Shown here piece by piece: positions 22,178-32,740 of a stretch of 64,000 nucleotides of DNA (the stretch's first letter is position 1; each line of letters starts with the position of its first letter). The notes below the pieces were generated by a model, which had not been told where the DNA came from, ran no database searches, and saw only the letters and a list, made by a program, of their open reading frames with translations. A program made the position numbers and the translations under genes. Source of the stretch: Zantedeschia hybrid cultivar (taxonomy: Eukaryota > Streptophyta > Magnoliopsida > Alismatales > Araceae); contig JARZZO010000009.1 of assembly GCA_030544215.1 (NCBI GenBank), positions 55,547,129 to 55,611,128 on the forward strand, in the 5' to 3' direction.

Positions 22178-24570
22178 CTCCAAGAGCTAATGACCTTTTG
22201 GCTTCTTTGAGTTTTGAACTTTTGATGTCAAAGTGGTAATCTGCTGTATGATTTGGTGAATATTCTTATATCATGATATGTAAACCATTTGATGGATTTA
22301 CAAAGCCATGTACAGTTTCTTATGACACGAAATGAAATAGAAATCTGATTTAACTTCATTGTTGTGCTTGCTGTTGATAGAGCATCTAGTTCATCAGTTT
22401 ATAGTGAGGGGAGAGGCCTACTTTTTTTATAAATCCATAGTTTATTTGTACACAATTGGAATAATCATCACTTTTGTAGTGCCACATGAGACGGACGGCT
22501 TACTTGATGACAAGCCGTCCCTCCCTAGGGTCACAATTAGCTTACACTTGGGGTGAGGAATGTTATTATACGGTACTTTTTATTATTACATTTGTCACAC
22601 AAATAACACATTATAAATTATTTGATTGTTTGATCAGTCATTAACCAAAATTATTTTTGACACAATTTTTGTTGTAATTAATCTATTCAACGAGAGTTGT
22701 TTGATCAAGAAATCAAATGTCCCCCAGTAAATATCATAAAGAAGATAGTAAAAGAGTGTTATAATAACATTCCACACTTCAGATTTGTTCGTCCAAGGTT
22801 CACCGGTCCTACAAACAGCCAGGCTGAACTGGTGCATGTTGTAATTTGCAAAAATGTTAAGTGAAGTAGGCTAATATTTGTAAACACATGTTTTATTTTG
22901 TCCTTGATCAATGTCAGACGATTTTAATAAAAAATGTTTTATGCCTAAAACATCACATATTTTTCATAATCTGTTAAACAATACCTAATGCATGCGCCAA
23001 ATCGAACTAGTAAAAGCCATAATCATGTGGTCTGCAGCTTTCTTGCTTTTCAAAGGTGGACAGTTTACTAGGATAAATGGATGTGTAGAATGCTGATATA
23101 GTCCTGGATGGAATGACCAAGGTACGTATGAGACAGAAATTGATGATTATTTTTTTAATTTATTCTTGTGTTAACCCATGGATGCTATGCAACAACTAGT
23201 GTGCCATTCGCCCATTATTTTGTAGAAAAATATATAAGGGATCGTAAAATGGTGTAAAATATCATAAACAGTCATGGAGCGACATTTTTCTTATGTTTGG
23301 ATTACTGTAGATTATTTTATATTATCTTCTCGTATGTTTGAAATGTTTTAAGTTGTCATACTTTAAAACCGGTTGACCTCTAAAACCCTTCTTAATTTTA
23401 GCTGATTTCAGTTTTTAGTCATTAGAACGGGTGATTTTAAAATTAAGCATTTTATTTTCACTGATTTTAAAACTGGTGATTTCAAAAGATCAAGATTTTA
23501 TAATATTATATGACGCACCAAACGAGTCATAAATGAAAAACTCAACAAATAGTACTGCTATAAGAGGAGGGATTGCCTTCCAACTGTTGTCTATGCACCC
23601 AAAGCTGAGTTGGCAATTCAATCTTCCCTAGGCAAATGTTACTGAGGATTGATTATGGTGCTGCATGCCTTGGATTACTTCCTTTCTACACATGGGAGGA
23701 TTGCCCAGAACCCTAACATTCTAATTTTGTATCAGTTGGTTGATCCATTTAAATCAATTTAGGGGTTTTTGCAAATAATCTCTTAAAAGATATCATATTT
23801 GTAAATAACTCCTTACATAATCTACATTTGTATATAACCCCCTTAACTATGGTGATATTTGCATGCAATCCCTTTAACTATGCGCGTTTATTTTGAATTT
23901 TACCTAAATTAAAATATTGTTATCTCATGTAAAATATGTGAAAGCCATTAATTAAAAATACGAATATTATGCTTAGTTAAAATACAAACACCTTATAAGA
24001 GAAAATGAATAAACAACCACTCATAAACTTGTTGTATATATTTAGCATAAAAAATATTTTTATTTTTATATAAAGTAAAATATTTTAACTCAGATGAAAT
24101 TTAAGACAAATCACATAGTCAAGAGGGAAATACGTAAATATCACTATAGTTAAGGGGTTATATATGCATACGATTATCTACAAATATGAGATCTTTTAGG
24201 AGAATCAGGTGCCAATACTTCTGCCATGATTCTTTATTTCTCTTTTTCTTGTCTTTTTTTACTGTTCTTTCCTTTTTTCTAAAGCTTGTCTTTGTTTTAT
24301 TACATGTGTGCAATACAAAAGAGAAGATAATTATGAAAACTTCTTAGAATGATATCAGGAAGTGTGCTATTCGTATGGATTTTGAGAGGCCTTCTATTTT
24401 CATGTTCTATTTGAAAGTTGTTCCACTTTTCGTCTTTGTTTCTTCCACTGTGACTTTCTCAGTTTGTTGTTGAGACCTAACGAAATCCAAGATGATTCTC
24501 TCCTATTTTTTGTCTTTCTGTCATGTTTGATGCGATGCATAGAGATATTGGCACATTTATCACTGACTTA
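22178..24570. other. Kinase 3' flank and host intergenic DNA
   Basis: The 3' untranslated region probably ends near 22350. The rest is AT-rich with no supported gene. 23262-23530 looks like a degenerate, inverted relative of the MITE at 24571: both share AAAACCGGTT/GCGGTTGACC, GGGTGATTTTAAAAT-like and TTTATTTTCACT blocks, and an end close to GACGCACCAAA. Confidence 0.4.
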
Positions 24571-24959
24571 GGTGTCATTAGGTCGTCGTAAACAGTTGTA
24601 TAACGGTATTTTTCTTGTGATTGGTGTACTATAAATTGTTTTACGATACATTTTCATTCATTTGATGCATCGTAAATTGCCGTACAATTTTGATTTTGAA
24701 ATCGGTTTTAAAGGCAAAGAAAATAAATTTCTTGATTTTAAAATCACCGGTTTTAGTTTACGATGAATGTGGGCTATAAACTAAAATCAGGTAAAGAGTG
24801 GATTTTAGGAGTCAACTGAGTGAAAATAAAATTACTGATTAAAGTCACCCATTTTAATGTATGGTGATTGTGCGCTGTAAACCAAAATCAAATAAAAGGA
24901 AAATTTCATGGGTCAACCGCTTTTGAATTACGACAATTTACGACGCACCAAATGACACC
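24571..24959. mobile_element. MITE, PIF/Harbinger-like, TSD TTA
   Basis: 389 bases with terminal inverted repeats: GGTGTCATTAGGTCGTCGTA at the left, and at the right the complement of GGTGTCATTTGGTGCGTCGT. TTA flanks both ends (24568-24570, 24960-24962), as expected of Tourist/Harbinger-type MITEs. No coding capacity. Confidence 0.7.
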
Positions 24960-24962
24960 TTA

Positions 24963-25764
24963 ATGGACTCAAGAAGCAAGTCTTCAATCTTTAATTTCCA
25001 CAGCAACAATCAAATGCTGCAGATGATTGAATCCTAAAGGACATGAAGGTCAAGAGTACATGGTGTAATGACTATGTCAATGAATTGCCATTCTTCTTTG
25101 ACATGCTCATGAAGACCATAGAGAGACAACAAGCATTTTGCAAAACCATTATATGAAGGCCTTTCTGCTTCATTTTCTTGTTAGTCTTTCAGGGGTCTTT
25201 GAAACTTTTGAGTGGTTTGATTTGTCCTCTCTAGCAAGAGGTTGGAGAATATGGGAAGTGACTTATTCTATCTATTTTCTCTTTTCATACAAATGTTGGC
25301 TGCATATATATTTTCTCCAAATTATTTAGCTTCCTTTGTAAGGCATATCACATATGTTGGACCTCCTCATATTAGGCCCTCGTTTTCCCTCTTGTGACCT
25401 TTCGCTTTGCTTTTCCACAAATATGCATCGATTGGCTGAGTTCATGTATAAAACTTCTATGACCTTATTTGCTACATGCAGCTTAGATTTTGAGAGCATA
25501 TACTTCTCCCCATTTTCTGTATAGAATTTTTTTTTTCAGTTTATTCTAATTAACCTTCTTTTAAGAATGGTGAATGTGAAGAATCACAGTTCACCTCTGA
25601 AATGGCAGGCACCATGTATTTAAACCATTGTTTATTTTGTTTCTTTTCTGATGTGGGTGAGACTATTTTAACACGTCCCCTCAAATGCAGACTAAGTTTA
25701 GGCTTTGTCACGTGAACCGCAAAGACGGTGTGCATGGCCCAATTCGTAGCATGGGCTTTGATAC
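24963..25764. other. Host intergenic DNA next to Ty3-B
   Basis: AT-rich; no gene seen. The short open frame at 25138-25329 has no recognisable motif. The five bases before the LTR (GATAC, 25760-25764) would be one copy of the Ty3-B target duplication. Confidence 0.35.
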
Positions 25765-26668
25765 TGATGTAGCCGAAGCTATCACTGTCGGATTCCGAGA
25801 TTAGAATATGAGATAGTAATCAGATCGAAAAAGGCCGACAGGGATCTGAACCGAGACGTGGGCGGAGTATAGGACCGAAGCTCCTAGGCCGAGAGGTATG
25901 CGGACGAAGACTTGCCGAGGGCGAAGCCGAGACTCTGCTTGCCGAGGGGGATCCGGACGAAGGGGTCGGCGAAGAGCGAGCCTGAGACCCCTAGGAGAAG
26001 AAGATCGAGACCGGTGGCCGAAGCCGACCCGGACGAAGAGGTCAGCGAAGATTCGAACCGAAGCCCTCCTGCAAGAAGAAGAACCAGTCAGCGAGGGTCC
26101 CAGATTTCGGCCCAAGAGAACCCCCCTTCGACAGTTAAGTTAGCTTCTGAAGAAGATTCGATTCAGAAGGAAGGAAGGAAGAAGCTTTAAGTGCTAATGT
26201 AGTGGTCTTGGTTATCTCTTTTGTAATAGATAGGCTTCTATTTATAACGGAGGATTGGGGGTTACCTGGTTGTTGCAGCCGATATAGGACTATGTTTTAG
26301 GTTGCTAACAAACTGCCATAGTGCCTAAAAATGTACCAGAGTGGGCCGGATACGGCTACTGGGCCGAGGGCCGCTGTTGGGCCGAAGGCCGCTTGCGGGT
26401 GGGCCGCTGTTGTTGGGCCGAAGGCCGCTGCTAGGCCGAAGGCCGCTGTTGGGTCGCTAGCTGTTGGGCCGCAGGCCGCTTGTTGGGCCGAAGGCTGCTT
26501 GCTATTGGGCCGCTTGTTGGGCCGAAGGCTGCTTGCTGTTGGGCCGCTTGTTGGGCCAAAGGCTGCTTGCTGTTGGGCCACTTGTTGGTCCAAAGGCTGC
26601 TTGTTGTTGGGCTGAAGGCTGCTTGCTGTTGGACCGCTTGTTGGGCTGAATTGGATTCTGCTCCATCA
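25765..26668 (-). repeat. Ty3-B 3' LTR
   Basis: 904 bases, TGATG...CATCA like the Ty3-A LTR. The minus-strand TATAAATA is at 26246-26239. It is longer than the Ty3-A LTR mainly because of a GC-rich repeat at 26340-26650. The end at 25765 faces the host kinase gene. Confidence 0.9.
26340..26650 (+). repeat. GC-rich tandem repeat inside the Ty3-B LTR
   Basis: Irregular units built on GGGCCGAAGGCTGCTTGCTG and TTGGGCCGCTTG, about 10 copies. It creates open frames in several phases (GPKAAC, AEGCLLLG peptides) that are by-products of the repeat. Confidence 0.8.
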
Positions 26669-26716
26669 CATGGCCCCCTACTCTCGTCGTTCTCAATCTC
26701 ATGAAACGCCGAGAGT
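26669..26716 (-). other. Hairpin and polypurine tract of Ty3-B
   Basis: Minus strand ACTCTCGGCGTT (26716-26705), loop TCATGAGATTGAG, then AACGACGAGAGT (26691-26680), followed by AGGGGGCCATG and the LTR. One mismatch in 12 pairs. The loop matches Ty3-A at all but one base. Confidence 0.72.
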
Positions 26717-27031
26717 AAAGTCCGAAGCCCCTACAGAAAAAACAACATCTGACCTGATCCTTGTCTGAAACTATTCTTATTCCTGTTTTTTTTTTAAAAA
26801 ACCGGGAGACAAGGCTTCGCCTTAAGTCGGCCGAGTGTCGATAACAAACAACCCTGTCTCAGGCCGAGACCCTGTCGTAGACACCTTCGTCCCAAGCCGA
26901 GACTTGGTGACGAGTACCTTCGTCCCAAATTGCGAAAGGGCAAGGCTACCAGAACACTTTGGAACGCCAAGTGATGGCGGAAATGACCTTGAATCTCCCG
27001 CCTTCACAGTCGCGTCACAACAAACACAGGA
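26717..27031. other. Ty3-B region between PPT hairpin and antisense promoter
   Basis: Noncoding counterpart of Ty3-A 15461-15793, with GAGAC..GT..ACACCTTCGTCCC-type imperfect repeats near 26865-26930. A plus-strand frame is open across 26835-27581, but it contains the promoter elements. Confidence 0.4.
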
Positions 27032-27379
27032 CACGTGTTTAACATCCGGCCGAGTAGCCGAAAGCACAAAAAGATCTCAGCCGTTAACAGCGATCACCCG
27101 AATCGCGGTTGTTTCGGTCCTCTGCTTGAGACTTCACTTGGATCACCGCCTCTCTGGCCCCCGACACGAGGATCGGGACACGTGGCGAGCATCCGGAGGG
27201 ATTACCGAAGGGTTAGGCCGCTTCCCGCCGTTGATCGCCTCTTCTCGATCCGACAGCCCGCTCGTCATCATGGCGAAGGACGGGACACGCGTCAAACATC
27301 CGAGCGAGGCGGAGCCGAGGGGTCGAAGGATCTCGGCCGTCGGTTCGCCACCCGACCCCCCTAGGCCCTTTTATAAATA
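27032..27379 (+). promoter_or_regulatory. Antisense promoter of Ty3-B: three G-box positions plus TATAAATA
   Basis: CACGTG at 27032-27037 and 27179-27184, CACGCG (one change) at 27286-27291, and TATAAATA at 27372-27379. Distances to the TATA box are 335, 188 and 81, exactly as in Ty3-A. Each box sits in a longer repeat (GGACACGTG...CATCCG...CGAA...TCTCGGCCGT). The antisense gene starts 333 bases after the TATA box. Confidence 0.72.
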
Positions 27380-27712
27380 CCGGCTTCCTTCGCCTCATCA
27401 CTGTTCCTTCGCATTCTCTCTCTTCCTCTCCGTACCAGAGCGTTCCTGCGAGCAGCGCCGCAAACGTCTTTTCTTCTCCGGCCGCGAGTGTTCCATCAAA
27501 GTCGTCTGGGGACGTCTTTTACATCGCCAGGGAGTTCCTAATATGAGGGTAAGCCTCAGCTCCAACCTTTTCTTCTTTTGATTCATGTTCGGTAGTTCTT
27601 CTTCGGCCGAGAGCAGCTTTACGGCCGAAAGCAGCTCGTCGTGCTCCTCGTCTAGACCTACTCCCCAGTCTTCTCTGTCGTCTCCTTTTCTTCAAACTCT
27701 TTCCTTTCTGGT
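27380..27712 (+). other. 5' leader of the Ty3-B antisense gene
   Basis: Begins CT-rich. It contains an upstream ORF at 27543 (ATGAGGGTAAGCCTCAGC, 12 codons) at the same place as in Ty3-A. GGTAAGC followed 45 bases later by TTCGGTAG could instead be a very short 5' intron. Confidence 0.45.
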
Positions 27713-30023
27713 ATGGTGGACGAGGCAGAACCTGTCCCGGCTGCTGCCGAGCCTACCACTATAGGCCGTCGCCAGGCCGAGACGGTCTCGGACGTAGTTT
27801 GTGCTCTTGGTGTCGATGAACTAAAGAGCATAACTAACTACTATCTGATTCCTTCTTGGATGATCCCCGTTCGGCCTGGGAGGCGTACAAGAGCCAACTT
27901 CGTTCGGCCGGGTTGCTTCTCGATTTATGAGCACAGCTTCCGGGCAAGCTTTCGCCTTCCCCTTCATCCTTTCGTTGTGAACATTTTGAACTTTTATGGA
28001 CTGGCTCCGTCCCAATTCTTCCCGAACTCCTGGCGAACGGTCTACGCTAACTTGGCTCTTAACTCCATCCTTGACTTCATCCCTTCTATAAATATCTTCC
28101 GTTATCTCTTCAAGATCAAACCTCAGGGGCGGTCTTCTTGGTTTTGCTTCGTCCCCCGCTTCGGCCGGGGAATCTTCTCCGAAAAGCTCTCGTCCATTCA
28201 TCACTTGAAGGAGGACTTCTTTTTTGTTTCTCTGCCGGAGGGGAATAAGGGTGTTTGGCCCTTCCCTAACCGAATGGGGGCCCTTGGCCGAGGGCATTTC
28301 CGACTGCCCAACCCTCAGCCCCGAACAGCTTGCCGATGCCCACCTCTTCGAGGACGACGCTCCATACAACATTACGGAGCTTCTCGAGGACGAGAACAGG
28401 CTCATAGCGATGGGAGCCTAGCCGGATCAGTCGCAGTCTCCTGCCCAGGCCTTTCCCTACCTTCCTCTTGAAGATGGCCCTGGAGAGGCCAAGGCGAGGG
28501 CTACTGCGACGAGGGCTCCAGCCAAGGTCCATCGTCTGTCCAAAGAGAGCGCCGAAGCAATGGCCGGGGTAAGTCGGCTTTGGGTCATAAATTATTGTTG
28601 AACTTTTGCTAACTCTTCTCCTTTCTGCTTTTAGAAATGTCCGGTCTCAGGGGCCTTATGAGCCGGATCTCCCGGCAGCCCGCATCGTCTTGACCGTCCC
28701 AACCGCGGCCTACGGAAGGGAGGTCGGCCACTGGAGTCTCGGCTCCGGGCTCTCGGCCGACGAGGCAGACAGCGGCTTCCACCGAAGGCCGCGCGGCTAC
28801 TGTTGCTCTCGAGAGGGAGCGACGAAAGGGGAAGGCGGTCGCCGGGGGGAGTGAGCGGCCCGAGAAGCGGAGGCGCTCGGACAACCTCGACGTGAGGGAA
28901 TCTGCCCTGGCGACCAAAAGGCCGGTCTCGGGGAGGGATGCTCCACTCTCGTCGCCTCCCCAGCCACAGAGGGACAATTCCCCTTTGGCCACTAGCGCCG
29001 CGGCGGATACGGTGTTGTCTTATCCCTTCGGGGAGGCCAGGACCCATATGTCTCGGGAGTACGGGCACGAGCCATGGCGCCTGGACACGGGGGTCTTCAC
29101 AGACGACAGTCTAGATGACTCCCGGACATGCCTACGCCTAGCTCGGGGCTTGACCATCCCGATGGCCGGGGACGAGATCAGGGAGCTTTCTTCGGAAGGC
29201 CTATCCCTGCAATGCGTCCGACACGCCATCCAGGTGAGACCTCCCTCTTCGTCCCCCCTTCTCGTTGTTTGCTTTAGTTGCTTCGGCTCACGTTTTTCTT
29301 TATTTCGGCTGTAGGCCGCGGTCATGTGCGGGGCTCTCGCCCGCCGCCAGGCCCTTATTCAGTGGAAGCTTCAGGACGTTGACCTGGCCTCGGACCGGCT
29401 GGCTTCGGGTAAGGTGGCCTCAGTGCAACAAGATCTCGAGGCCAACATCGATGCCCTCATCGGGTCAAACTCGCGGCTACGGTCCGAGCTGGAAGGGCAA
29501 AAAGAGGTGATTTACACCACCTTGGAGGCCAAGAAGAAGGCCGAGAAGGAGCTGGACCAGGCCTGGGCCGAGATCGCGTCCTTGAAGGCCGAGATCCAGG
29601 ACAAGGTCAAGGAGCGGGACGAGGAGCATCGCCGTCACGCCAAAGCTGTAGCGACCCTGAAGGGGGACTTGGAGGCCAAGACCAAGGAAGCCGACGATGT
29701 CGCTCGAACGGCCGTGGCGAGCTATAAGGAGGGCCCGCAGTACGCCGATGAAATGCTCGACGCCGGGGCTAAGGCGGCCTCGACCATGTTTGATCTGGGG
29801 ATGGCCATTGCCCAAAAGGCTTGTCCAGACACAGGTTTGATTTGGCTTCGGCTTCCCTACCGGAGAAGAAGGCGAAGAGCTCTTAGCCTGGTGGCGACAG
29901 CTCAAGGCCGAGAGCATCCCGGCTTCTCTGGAAGGCGTCGCGGCAGGTCCGGACCGTGCTTCTCCTCCGGCGTCCCCCGGCCATACTGCTGTTGACGTGG
30001 ATGGCGAGGACGGCGGCAACTAA
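27713..30023 (+). pseudogene. Antisense gene of Ty3-B (Transposase_28 family), three exons
   Basis: ATG at 27713. Exon 1 (27713-28568) carries SIYEHSFRASFRLPLHPFVV, FYGLAPSQFFPNSWRTVYAN and FRYLFKIKPQGRSSWFCFVP, the PF04195-like block. Intron 1 is 28569-28634 (GTAAGT...TTTTAG), exon 2 28635-29233, and intron 2 29234-29314 (GTGAGA...TGTAG). Exon 3 (29315 to about 30023) is a coiled coil (LEAKKKAEKELDQAWAEIAS) with EADDVARTAVASYKEGPQYA. Exon lengths match Ty3-A within a few bases for exons 1 and 2. Breaks: a frameshift near 28265 in the PFPNRMGAL region, TAG at 28419-28421 and a frame change near 29840. The coiled coil suggests self-association. Function is unknown. Confidence 0.75.
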
Positions 30024-30174
30024 TCCGGGGGTTTGTCCCAGTTGTTTTTACTTTTAAAATGCCGAGGCCGGGCATATGGCCTACTTTTGTACTTGCATAT
30101 ATAGAAATGATTTGTACTTGCTTGTTTCATGGCATATTGTTCTAAGTAAATAGCTGAATTCGGTCCTGTATGTG

Positions 30175-30955
30175 GCCGAAGCCATGCCGCTCCCGATACG
30201 GTTTGCATGGCCGAAGCCACTCCCGGTACGGTTTATACGGACTGAGTAGTACCGCTCCTGATACGGTTTGCATGGCCGAAGCCACTCCCAGTACGGTTTG
30301 CACGGACTTAGAGTAGTACCGCTCCCGATACGGTTTGCATGGCCGAAGCCACTCCCGGTACGGTTTGCACGGACTTAGAGTAGTGCCCCTCCCGATACGG
30401 TTTGCATGGCCGAAGCCACTCCCGGTACAGTTTACACGGACTTAGAGTAGTGCCGCTCCCGATACGGTTTGCATGGCCGAAGCCACTCCCAGTACGGTTT
30501 GCATGGCCGAAGCCACTCCCAGTACGGTTTGCATGGACTTAGAGTAGTGCCGCTCCCGATACGGTTTGCATGGCCGAAGCCACTCCCGGTACAGTTTGCA
30601 CGGACTTAGTAGTGCCGCTCCCGATATGGTTTGCATGGCCGAAGCCACTCCCGATACGGTTTGCACGGACTTAAAGTAGTGCCGCTCCCGATACGGTTTG
30701 CATGGCCGAAGCCACTCCCGATACGGTTTACACGGACTTAGAGTAGTGCCGCTCCCGATACAGTTTGCATGGCCAAAGCCACTCCCGGTACGGTTTACAC
30801 GGACTTAGAGTAGTACCGCTCCCGATACAGTTTGCATGGCCAAAGTCACTCCTGGTACAGTTTACACAGACTTAAAGTATTGCCTCTCCCGATATAGTTT
30901 GCATGGCTGAAGCCACTCACGGTACGGTTTACACGGACTTAGAGTAATGTCGGAC
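30175..30955 (+). repeat. Tandem array of about 67 bp dimeric units in Ty3-B
   Basis: About 11-12 units. Each has two related halves, CCGCTCCCGATACGGTTTGC and CCACTCCCGGTACGGTTTGC, joined by ATGGCCGAAG and ACGGACTTAGAGTAGTG. Successive starts at about 30319, 30386 and 30453 give the period. One unit has an extra half-repeat near 30485-30530. It is the counterpart of the Ty3-A array. Confidence 0.9.
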
Positions 30956-31014
30956 ACAATATTTCGGAACAAAATATTCATTCACGGTGTCCGGCTGAAC
31001 CCCGGGAAAACACC

Positions 31015-32247
31015 TTACATGAAATAGCGCCGAAGGCGCTCTACATTCCAGGTGCGAGGGAGAGGCTGGCCCGAAAGGGTCTCCAGCCAATAGGCCCCTC
31101 GTCAAATTACTTCTCTCACCTGATAAGGGCCCTCCCAGTTCGGAGAAAGCTTCCCTACGGCTTCGGCTAGCTTGGATGCATGGGCATTCCGCAACACGAG
31201 GTCTCCGGCTTCAAAACTTCAAGGCTTCACTCGAGCGTTGTGATACCGTGCCATGCATTGTTGATATGCTGCCAGCCGAATACGAGCTTGATCCCTCATT
31301 TCTTCTACCAGATCAAGGTGGTCCCTCAAGACTTCATCATTATCTTTCGTATCATAAGCGAGAACCCTCAGCGATGGCAGGCCGATTTCAACGGGAATGA
31401 CCGCTTCCACTCCATAGGCCATTCGGAATGGGGTTTCTCCAGTAGGGGTTCGGCTTGTTGTTCGATAAGCCCATAGAACACTTGGCAACTCTTCGATCCA
31501 TCGGCCATTAGCCTTGCTGAGACAAGTCTTCAATCCTCACAATATGCTTCGGTTAGTGACTTCGGCTTGTCCATTCGTCCGAGGGTGTGCTACCGAAGCG
31601 AATTTATGTAGAATATCGAAGCTTGCACAGTTGTCTTTGAACCGATGGCTGTCAAATTGCTTGCCATTATCTGAGATGATTGCCCGAGGGATGCCATAGT
31701 GGCAAATTATGGACTTCCATACGAAGCTCCATGCATTACTATCTGTTATGGACGCGAGGGGCTTGGCTACAACCCACTTGGTGAAATAATCCACCGCCAC
31801 AATAAGGAATTTTCTCTGGCCGGTGGCAATGGGAAAAGGTCCCAAGATATCAATCCCCCATTGGGCGAAAGGCCAAGGGTCCGACAGAGGTGTCAGAAGG
31901 GTTGCTGACTAGTGAATGAGTGAACTGTACTTCTAGCACTGGTCACAGCAGCGGACGAGAGCAGCTACGTCCCCTTGGAGTGTCGGCCACCAGTACCCTT
32001 GCCTTAAGAGTTTGTGGGTCAAGGCTCTTCCTCCTGCATGTGTTCCGCAGATTCCTTCATGTACTTCCCGAAGGGTATAATTAGCTTCGGCTGGGCCGAG
32101 ACATCGAAGGAGTGGCTGGCCGAAGGACTTCTTATACAACACACCATCTAAAATTAGAAAATGGGAGGAGCACTGCCGGATGCGTCTCGCTTCTTTCTGA
32201 TCGGATGGGACCACCTCTCGGAGGAGAAAGACAATTAAGGGAGTCAT
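31015..32247 (-). pseudogene. Ty3-B pol: integrase
   Basis: The zinc region reads VHEGICGTHAGGRALTHKLL then YWWPTL and RCCDQC. The core has IVAVDYFTKW, IISDNGKQFDSH and HPRTNGQAEVTNRS, so all three acidic residues (D, D, E) are visible. The C-terminal arm (LPSVLWAYRTTSRTPTGETP, FRMAYGVEAVIPVEIGLPS) ends at TTACAT (stop at 31017-31015). Stops or frame changes near 31534, 31850-31930, 31220 and 32247 break it. This is the region where Ty3-A has its deletion, so Ty3-B shows what was lost. Confidence 0.9.
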
Positions 32248-32740
32248 CTAGGTCTCCCCTTCGGACGCATTCACTTGCATGACCTTGGATTTGCCGAGGC
32301 TTGGCTCAAACAGTCCTTCTACTAAGAACATTCGGCCTCCTCCCCCATTTTGAGTTGATGCTAGCCGAGAAAGGGCATCGGCTCGAGCGTTCTCGGCCCG
32401 AGGGATCCGCACAATCTCAAAAGAAATGAACTCGGCTATGATTTTACGAGTTACCTGGAGATAGGATGCCATTAACGAGTCTCGGGCCTCATACTCCCCA
32501 GTGATTTGGTTGGCGATAAGCTGAGAATCGTTGAACGCCTTTACCTTCCGTGCACCGAGCCTTCTTGCGGCCCGAAGGCCTTATATAATGGCTTCGTACT
32601 CGGCGGCATTGTTGGTAGCCGGGAAGGTGAAGTGCAAAGCGTACTCTGTGGCGACCCCTTCCGGAGATGCCAAGATCCATTCGGCGCCACTGCCCGAAGA
32701 GCATGCGGATCCGTCAACGTATAGTTGTCATTCATCCGCC
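32248..32740 (-). pseudogene. Ty3-B pol: second (archaeal-type) RNase H
   Basis: Across frames the peptides match the Ty3-A domain: YPGTNNAAEYEA-like, VIRPS/VFNDSQL-like, then MASYLQVTRKIIAEFISFEI and VRIPRAENARADALSRLAST. A frameshift near 32490-32700 splits it. This extra RNase H after the normal one is a lineage marker of Tat-type Ty3 elements. Confidence 0.75.

Noticed and set aside
26331..26702. GPKAAC / AEGCLLLG repetitive ORFs
   Set aside because: Artefacts of the GC-rich LTR repeat, open in three frames and on both strands.
26835..27581. Open frame of 248 codons in Ty3-B, with a related frame in Ty3-A (15046-15624 minus)
   Set aside because: Both overlap the TATA box and all three G-boxes, and the peptide repeats mirror DNA repeats. 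No domain is seen. Better explained as promoter DNA, though shared openness is worth remembering.
30175..30955. CRISPR-like array
   Set aside because: Direct units without unique spacers, in a plant retroelement with a counterpart in a sister copy. It is a tandem repeat.
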